From positions 44,922,035-44,986,034 of the forward strand of contig NC_134831.1 in NCBI RefSeq assembly GCF_004210375.1: a DNA stretch of 64,000 bases. Reading direction: 5' to 3'. This document shows, in pieces, positions 57,408 through 64,000 of this stretch. The position numbers and the translations under genes are program-made. Source of the DNA: Tachypleus tridentatus. Lineage: Eukaryota > Arthropoda > Merostomata > Xiphosura > Limulidae. Under the pieces are notes generated by a model that was given only the letters and a program-made list of their open reading frames with translations, was not told the origin of the DNA and did no database searches. How positions within the stretch are numbered: position 1 is the stretch's first letter; each line of letters opens with the position of its first letter.

Positions 57408-57740
57408 TCAAAGATATCTGCGCTAGCCGTCCCTAATTTAGTAGTAATAGACTAGAAAGAAGGCAGCTATTCGACACCACTCAGCACCAACTCTTACCCT
57501 GCTCTTTTACCAACGAAAAGTCGAAATGACCGCCATATAATAACTTACCCACACCTGAAAAGACAGATTTAGTAACGGGATTCGATCTCGCAACGTAACC
57601 ACAAAAGACTATATCGTAAGTATAGTCGTCCATAAAATAAAACATTAAACCAGGGAGAAGACTACTAGTCAATGGTGCCAACTTTTAACTCTTGTATTTT
57701 AGAAATAATTGGATTGTACTGCTACTCTTATAATGCACCA
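57408..57740 (-). mobile_element. Degraded SINE-A/D copies
   Basis: ATCTGCGCTAGCCGTCCCTA and GAAGGCAGCTATTCGACACC start one reverse-strand copy to about 57600. A second scrap (CCAACTTTTAACTCTTGTAT, TACTCTTATAATGCACC) follows to 57740. The Ser/Thr-rich open frame beginning at 57743 starts inside this SINE sequence and is not called. Confidence 0.6.
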
Positions 57741-58985
57741 ACATGTCTGCTTCGTCCACAACTTCCTCTTCTACACGAGATAAAGCAACAAAAATCAATA
57801 ATTCATTTCCTACCGAAAACAATAGTTTAATATTTCCTGCAGTATTATTTCAGAAAAATATTAAATTGGTTAGGAAAAAAAAAATTCTCAGTGTTGTAAA
57901 ACAGTTAAAAACTGGTTTTAGTTAGCATATTTGATTATTTATAAATAGCTCATGTTTTTTCTTTGTTTGTATGTTTTTACAATAAAGCTCTTCATATTTT
58001 AATTAACACGTTACTAAAGATACTGTTCTATCAAATAGAATTATTCGTATTAATATTTTCATATGTGAAGGCTTATTTAACGTTTGTTCCAAAACTGATA
58101 CTCTCACAAGTTCCATTCGTTCGCGAAGCTTGTGATCGATTTGGTTTGTTTGTTAAGCACAAAGGTACACAAGCCATATAACCTTAGATTGCGAGGCCGA
58201 ACAACTGGTTTCGCCTACACTAATTAAAGATAATGTTGATACTAATTGTGTTTGTTTTGAAAACAGGTTATTACCTTGTTAGAAAAATGTGTTCCTTTTT
58301 GCTGTTTTTTTTTAAATACATTTCCAACCAGTTTCACTATAGATAACACATTACGCAGCTTTGCACTTGAAAAAATTAACCACTCTAAATCACTTCAAGA
58401 TTTACTAATTACTGCTATTCGAGCCTTTGAAAGAACATTCAATGCATTTCTATGTAAGTTATAGAAATATATGAATGACTCGTTGTCATTGTATTTACAG
58501 AAAGTTTTATGAAAATCGCAGGGAATATAACATTACTTCATTTTTTTCGGTAACCCCTGACGTAGAAGGGTACCTACCGTGACAGTGGCTTGTCCTAGAT
58601 TAAATTTTGTTCATCCGACAAAGCTACGTGCCCATCTAAAAAGGCCGGTACTTTAACAATAATATAACAGCTGATTTTTTGAGTGCATTGAAATCATTGA
58701 GATTATAATACATAATTCACCTGTACTTACAAATGAAAGCAACTTAAATTGTCATGGTCCCTCAGATGTAAAGTTCTGGCAAGCGGTCATTAACTGATTA
58801 AAGGTGAATTTTACAGAAAAAGAAAACTTTGCAGTCAAAAGAACTACTCATACTGATTAATTTTGCAGGTTCACATTTTTTATAAAAAATATGTGCTAAT
58901 AAATGAAACATAGAACTTGGTGCAGAAAGAGCCCTTTCCGAGCGGCAATCCGAACGTTTTAGTTTTTTACGTTTGCCGCAAGGAA
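57741..58985. other. Intergenic DNA, no gene seen
   Basis: AT-rich; GC content rises after 58.9 kb toward the exon at 59050. Confidence 0.45.
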
Positions 58986-58989
58986 AAGT

Positions 58990-59049
58990 ACTGTGACGTA
59001 ATAGTTGCCAAACAAACCGCCAACGCCAGAGCGTTGAATGTAAATAAAC
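58990..59049 (+). promoter_or_regulatory. Putative promoter with CRE-like site
   Basis: TGTGACGTAATAG at about 58992-59004 contains a CREB/ATF-type TGACGTAA. It lies in a GC-richer region immediately upstream of a strong-context ATG (AAACATGG) at 59050. Confidence 0.35.
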
Positions 59050-59291
59050 ATGGCCGGTGCATACGGAGAAACAGAGGCGGAGTCTGTTTTGACTTTGTGT
59101 TCTGAACAGTGTCGAGTAGCACCATATCAATTCAAACCTACTCTGAACGAACCTAGAACAGTTACTTTTGACACAGATCTGAAAAGTTCTAGTGATGAGG
59201 ACAGTTCCACGAACGAGAGTAGCGGAGCTGTGAGTGATACTGATAGCGCCCAGGCCGGTTGCGAGTCGGTCATACCTCCAGTGGAAGAATG
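59050..59291 (+). CDS. First exon of a possible P2X7-like (cysteine-rich domain) protein
   Basis: ATG in ideal context (A at -3, G at +4) opens MAGAYGETEAESVLTLCSEQ, then CRVAPYQFKPTLNEP, an acidic Ser-rich stretch (SSSDEDSSTNESSGAVSDTD) and IPPVEEW. The frame ends at TG|GTAAGC, a good donor splitting the Trp codon; unspliced, it would stop at once (TAA at 59293) giving 81 residues. The order PYxFxP, acidic linker, EW before a splice is what I recall from animal proteins annotated as P2X purinoceptor 7-like, where W is followed by a CxCGxC zinc-binding domain. The next exon would have to start with G; none was found before 64 kb. Good evidence for an exon, weak evidence for the family. Confidence 0.5.
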
Positions 59292-59729
59292 GTAAGCGTA
59301 AGACATGACAACAAATATGGTCTGTATTATTTCACGTGCAATTTTAAGCGTCTCGAAACCTGTCTGGTGTTTATAAATTATTCGTATCACAGACGTGGTT
59401 TTATTTGTTTATACTTTGCCGACTATGGTAACTAAACTTGGCCCTTCCACAATCATTATACCGGGTATTTATGACTCGTAACAAAATGGATTTCAATTAT
59501 ACGTCATAATTCTGTCTATAAAATCAAACTAGATATAGCAGTCTGAATAGTCTGAATAACTATGACACTATTACGTCATAGTTGTAAAACGTCACGGAAA
59601 CAGCCGAACGACCGAGAAGAAATTGATTTCGAAGACCCGCATATTTTGTTTCATTTTTTACCCAAAAACTAAAGTGTTTAAAATTATGGCAACCACACAG
59701 GAATTATACCTAACCAAAGTGCAGTTTCT
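59292..59729. other. Probable intron start, no other feature
   Basis: Sequence after the donor at 59292; nothing recognised before the SINE. Confidence 0.4.
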
Positions 59730-60011
59730 TTTGTTTGTTTGTTTGTTTTGGAATTTTGCACAAAGCTACTCGAGGGCTATCTGTGCTAGCCGTCCCTAAT
59801 TTAGCAGTGTAAGACTAGAGGGAAGGCAGCTAGTCATCACCACCCACCGCCAACTCTTGGGCTACTCTTTTACCAACGAATAGTGGGATTGACCGTAACA
59901 TTATACGCCCCCACGGCTGGGAGGGCGAGCATGTTTAGCGCGACGCGGGCGCGAACCCGCGACCCTCAGATTACGAGTCGCACGCCTTACGCGCTTGGCC
60001 ATGCCAGGCCT
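59730..60011 (-). mobile_element. SINE-A copy, young, with 11-bp target duplication
   Basis: Flanked by GTGCAGTTTCT at 59719-59729 and 60012-60022. Reverse strand, close to the copies at 25.7 and 46.2 kb, with the longest tail (TTTGTTTGTTTGTTTG). Confidence 0.93.
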
Positions 60012-60204
60012 GTGCAGTTTCTAAGGCAATTATTAAATTTGTTGAAAATTCACCTTCAAAATAATTAGTAGATGGCTATAATTGAACAGTATGAATACAG
60101 CTTGCATTTTTCTAAAGAAAATTCCTAATTTTAATTTCTCTGTCATTTGGATTTTTTTTTCTCTGACAGTAAGAGACAAAAACACTGAACAGAACAAACA
60201 AAAT

Positions 60205-60335
60205 TTGTTTATTTTATTGAGAAGCATGGAGTTACGCAATGGACTGTCTGTGCTCTTTCGCCTCTCCGGGTAACGAAACCCAAATTTTAGCGTTATAACC
60301 CCACAGATTTACTTACAACTGAGCCACCGTGAAGT
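60205..60335 (-). mobile_element. SINE-B copy, diverged
   Basis: Reverse strand: TACGCAATGGACTGTCTGTG, GGGTAACGAAACCCAAATTT, ACAACTGAGCCACCGTG. Confidence 0.65.
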
Positions 60336-60687
60336 GGAAGATGTTAAGGGCACTTATAATCATCTCATTCTAAACATTAAATATTTACGGTAGTTTAAAC
60401 TAACCCAATACAAGCAATCATAACATGGAACAGTCTACAGACTGTTACACTTAGCAGAAATTACCATTTTAGTTGTAAACTGAATTTTCTTATTAATTCA
60501 ATATTAGACACTTTTTATCAGTTTCATATTGGTCAGTTAATTGCGTTATTTTAATTACTCTTTCCCTAATTTATTCATGGTATTATTGCTTGTAATATCT
60601 ATATGTTAATTTTAACGTTTATGAATTATGCATAATAATATTGTGCAATTTCAATACATATATTCTTTTGTCGTATTCTAAGTCTCT

Positions 60688-60931
60688 TGACGTATCGTTC
60701 GACTCGTAATCTTAGGGTCGCGGGTTCGAATCTCCGTCGCACCAAACATGTTCGCCCCTTCAGCCGTGGGAGCGTTATAATGTGACGGTTATTCCACTAA
60801 TCGTTGGTAAAAGAGCAGTCCAAGAGTTGGCGGTGAGTGGTGATGACTAGTTGCCTTCCCTCTAGTATTACACTGCTATGTTAAGGACGGTTAGCACAGA
60901 TAGCCCTCGTGTAGTTTTGCGCAAAATTCAA
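60688..60931 (+). mobile_element. SINE-A copy, 5' truncated
   Basis: Starts TTGACGTATCGTTCGACTCG; intact B box GGTTCGAATC; ends AGTTTTGCGCAAAATTCAA without a long tail. Confidence 0.88.
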
Positions 60932-60960
60932 GCCTTAACACGGTTGGCCATGCCGAGCCT
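60932..60960 (-). mobile_element. SINE-A head fragment in opposite orientation
   Basis: GCCTTAACACGGTTGGCCAT and GCCGAGCCT are a reverse-strand SINE head fused directly to the 3' end of the + copy. Confidence 0.75.
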
Positions 60961-62529
60961 ATATCGATTAGTTTAGCACAAAAACTTATCTTCTATAGAT
61001 AAATTTATTTACAGAAAACTTTGAACTTTTGTCAAGTTCTTGAAAAAAATAAGAAACTGCTTTTCAAATGAATATTTCTCTGTAATAGGTGACCCATTAA
61101 GCACAGTTTTATCGTTAAAAAGCTCTAATATTCCATTATCGTTGAAAGGCAACTACTGTGTTGTTTTTATTGAGTTTTTCGTTTGTCGAATACTGTGATA
61201 ACCAAACCAGACATTAATTTACATGTGATCGATTCTGTATTACTTCCCTTGTAAAATACTAATTATTTTTTAAAAATTGTACAGAGTAAACTACAAAGGA
61301 CGAAGCAAGTGGATACTGTAATGTTAGAAATTTTGAAAAGAAAGGTAATTTACTTTACGTTTTACTTTTACGTAACGTAATTTCCATTTACATACAAAAT
61401 TTATTTCATTTACTGAATTGTATTAAGCTGTCCAACTCGTAGCAATTTTGTACACGTTTACTATTCTGCCTAAAACTACTTGAGGGCTGATCCCTCTATT
61501 CATTCATTCACTGAATTTCAAATCCACATTTCAGCACTCAGCTACACCTAGTCCCCACAGTATGGAAACATAGCTTCTAGAATCGTAAATTTGAAGAAAT
61601 TTCTCTGTACCATTGGAAGGAATGTACAAGTAGGTACAATACAGTATGTTTTATTGAATATACACGTATATTAGCTACTACAAAGCACAAACATAAACAT
61701 TTTATTTATCTATAGTTCTATGTGTGTATCTTTCATATACTTGATTCGGTTAACATCAAGGATAGGGCGTTTAATCTTGATTGAAACATGTAACTTTGGA
61801 GTTAGTTCTTAATAAGTTTTATCTTTTACAAAGATTTGTCACCTTTGCAGTTTGTGACCAGCATTGGTAGGAATACTCGCAATATTTAATGTTAGGAAAT
61901 GTTGCTTTCAATTTGTCGTGTTTTAACATTGCATAAATAGTAGAAAATAATTTATCTTCTTCCTTTTATTTGTAATGTTAACAGATATAAATTTATTCTT
62001 TCTCTAAATATCTCTTAAAAATGAAGGCATACCTTTGATAATTCTCAGTAGTTAGAGTAGAGTCCATATCATTAAGTTTCAGAATCCAAAATGATTATTG
62101 ACTTATATGTATGCTTCAGTTCGTTTTTCTAAATTATAAATTAATGAGTCAATGACTGGTAAGCATCGTGAACTTAAGACTACCTTGAGGAACGCTGTCA
62201 CTGACAGCACCGTCAAAATAACTAATGTGGTAACTCATTTTTCTCGGAGGTGGGGGCTATTAATGTTATTAATGTTATTTCAACAACCGTTGGAACATTT
62301 TGTTTTCTTTTTTATTCATATTCTTAAAATTACCTTCTCAGTTTCTGTGTATATGAAAATAATGACTGAACAACGAGGACAGCAACAGATAAGTTTAAAT
62401 CATCTTCCTGCAGGATTTAATTTGTTTCATTAAAACCGGTAAGAATATCTTTCACTAATGTTATCAAGAAAACTATCACAAACTTTTTCGTCTTCTTATT
62501 GAAATTTTCAACATTACGTGTTATCTTGT
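60961..62529. other. AT-rich DNA, no gene seen
   Basis: An exon-like interval at about 61285-61344 (after TTGTACAG, before GTAATT) would put a stop in phase after the 59.05-kb exon, so it is not joined. The open frame at 62152-62433 has no motif. Confidence 0.45.
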
Positions 62530-62960
62530 TTGAATGTTATCACTGATCAAAGTATCACGTGTTGTGCCTTGTTTGACTAGTATCATCGATCAAAGAAAGC
62601 ATAATATATTGCCTTTTGTTCCACTGGCACCATTGATCAAATAAAGCATTATGTAGTCTATCTTGCTTTACAACTATCGTTGATCATAGAAAGATCGTAT
62701 TTCAATAGTATCACTAGTCAAAGAAAGTATAATGTATTATCTCTCGTTTGACTAGTATCATTGATCAAACAAAGCATCTTGTATTGTCTTTCTTGTTTGA
62801 CTAGTATCGCTGATCAGAAAAAGCATCGTGTATTATTTCTTGTTTGACTAATATCACTGATTAAAGTAAACATCATATATTTTCTCTTGATTAAGTAGTA
62901 TCACTGATATAAGAAATCATCTTGTATTGCCTCTCTTGTTTAATTGGTATCACTGATAAA
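62530..62960. repeat. 47-bp degenerate minisatellite, about 9 copies
   Basis: Units carry GTTTGACTAGTATCACTGAT, CAAAGAAAGCAT and TGTATTG. GATCA-type anchors lie at about 62545, 62588, 62635, 62682, 62763, 62812 and 62859 (mostly 47-49 apart). Confidence 0.85.
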
Positions 62961-63790
62961 TGATTTAAGAGTTATTTGAGTCCCATCATGAATATAATTC
63001 AAAGCTGTGATAGCATCGGCGCGTGCAAACCATTGTTTTCTAGATAGTAATTGTACAATTGTATGATCATGTCTGTTGAAGAAGACAATATTCACCAACG
63101 ATGAGTTGATGCAGAAAAAGTAAAACGTATAATAACACAAAATCAGAATATGAAACTTCTTATAAAATTCATACCTTTTTATTGTCTACAACAATATTTA
63201 AGGTGTGTTCAAGGCAGGAAACAAGAACTTTGATTCTTGTCTGCAAACCGAGTACCACCCAGCCAATTTTGAGGAAGATAATGAAATTATTTTCCTTTGA
63301 AAGTAGCTTAATATAACATCATCTAATTATTCTGTTCTTTGACGGTAACTTGGGATAAATTGCAGAAATATCGCAATTGGAACTTGATATTCATCATATT
63401 GAATTATAAAGGTTAATTGATTGAATACCATGTCGAAGTTGAGTCAACACTCACTAAATAGTACTTCGTGTTTCTTTTTTTACTTTCAAAATGATTTCAG
63501 ATGATACTTTATAACTCATGAGGCTGATAAATTCATCACAAATGTTGGCAGGAAGACATGAGGAATTTTCTTTACTAGCATTTTTATGATTTTCAATGTT
63601 GTCTTTGAGGAATAGATCAAACTCGCTCAGCAAATCTAATGCTCCTGAATAATAACCATTGTTCTGTGAACTAATGGCTTCATGACTTCTACGGAATGCC
63701 AAACATCTTGTTGCCAAAAATGTCAAAGCAACAGTGACGTTTTTTAGAACATTTTGCCAGTAAAGTTGCTCTTTGTTAAATCATTTAAAT
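62940..63790 (-). pseudogene. ZMYM1-like / DUF4371 hAT-derived transposase remnant
   Basis: Minus-strand fragments in the order expected for the DUF4371-hAT proteins often annotated as zinc finger MYM-type protein 1-like. EQLYWQNVLKNV and TFLATRCLAFRRSHE are followed by SSQNNGYYSGALDLLSEFD, ICDEFISLMSYKV and, after a one-base shift, KYYLVSVDST (63480-63770). A gap of decayed sequence follows, then KQWFARADAITALNY (about 63000-63060), matching the later TRWSARADA segment. A one-base shift after the KKETR stretch, a stop upstream of FNKEQ and loss of the middle show that it is dead. It lies beside the 47-bp array. Confidence 0.7.
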
Positions 63791-63957
63791 AACGCTTGGT
63801 CCATTTGGCCAAGTTTCTTTTGACGATTACAGTAAAATGAGCATACAATGTTCATGTTCAGGGCCATTTTATTGTTCAGAAATTCGATTTACAATCATCG
63901 AGTCTTTATAGAAAAAAGTTGAAATTGTACTATTAAGTAATTTGCACACAAAACAGT

Positions 63958-64000
63958 ACGTCCCCAGTAGCACAGTGGCATGTCTGCAGACTTATACTGC
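63958..64000 (+). mobile_element. SINE-B head, cut by the window end
   Basis: GTCCCCAGTAGCACAGTGGC and GTCTGCAGACTTATACTGC; only the first 43 bases are in view. Confidence 0.75.

Noticed and set aside
57743-57925. Ser/Thr-rich open frame that could resemble the CLIP linker
   Set aside because: The start lies in a degraded SINE scrap, there is no acceptor, and the composition becomes AT-driven.
61285-61344. Interval between TTGTACAG and GTAATT as exon 2 of the 59.05-kb gene
   Set aside because: Joining it gives TG+A, an immediate stop, in the required phase.

Overview
The window is AT-rich animal nuclear DNA: long introns with GT/AG borders, hundreds of SINE and minisatellite bases per kilobase, and very few coding exons. 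The dominant repeat is a roughly 270-bp tRNA-derived SINE with a CAAA-type tail that I associate with horseshoe crabs (Limulus/Tachypleus). Together with the gene style this suggests a chelicerate, most likely a xiphosuran. That assignment is from memory of repeat style, not from a search.

Only one gene is clear: the 5' part of a CLIP-170 family microtubule plus-end protein on the + strand. It has an initiator exon (37311-37356), an exon with CAP-Gly 1 and most of CAP-Gly 2 (42516-43074), and an exon finishing CAP-Gly 2 (47704-47878). The three exons join in phase into 260 residues; the coiled-coil exons were not found and probably lie beyond 64 kb. Three weaker exon candidates are an uncharacterised internal exon near 19.8 kb, a signal-peptide-like first exon at 32.58 kb, and a well-initiated first exon at 59.05 kb that resembles the N-terminus of invertebrate 'P2X7-like' proteins.

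Layout: 0-1.2 kb, inverted Penelope-like element (PLE) ends and a SINE; 3.2-5.1 kb, a dead Tc1-like transposon and a 47-bp minisatellite; 9.6-11.6 kb, a 41-bp satellite; 12.2-14.4 kb, a dead piggyBac transposase carrying a 38-bp tandem array and a SINE; 16-25 kb, SINEs, small minisatellites, a hAT-type MITE and a Tc1-like remnant; 25-37 kb, SINE-rich intergenic DNA; 37.3-48 kb and perhaps beyond, the CLIP gene with SINE-filled introns; 49-54.2 kb, PLE pieces including a head-to-head PLE dimer inside one 13-bp target duplication; 59 kb, the P2X7-like exon; 62.5-63.8 kb, a 47-bp array and a decayed ZMYM1/hAT-like ORF.

Repeat names used below. SINE-A: the ~270-bp family, head starting GGCCCGGCATGGCC, Pol III B box GGTTCGAATCC, tail CAAA. 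SINE-B: ~120 bp, head CCCAGTGGCTCAGCGG, CAAA tail. SINE-C: ~120 bp, head CCCCCACTGG-ACAGCGG, tail of CA repeats. SINE-D: old diverged elements sharing the SINE-A centre. The most unusual observations are the PLE dimer with a single target duplication, the hammerhead-ribozyme-like hairpin repeated in five PLE termini, and an in-frame NAGNAG splice acceptor in the CLIP gene.
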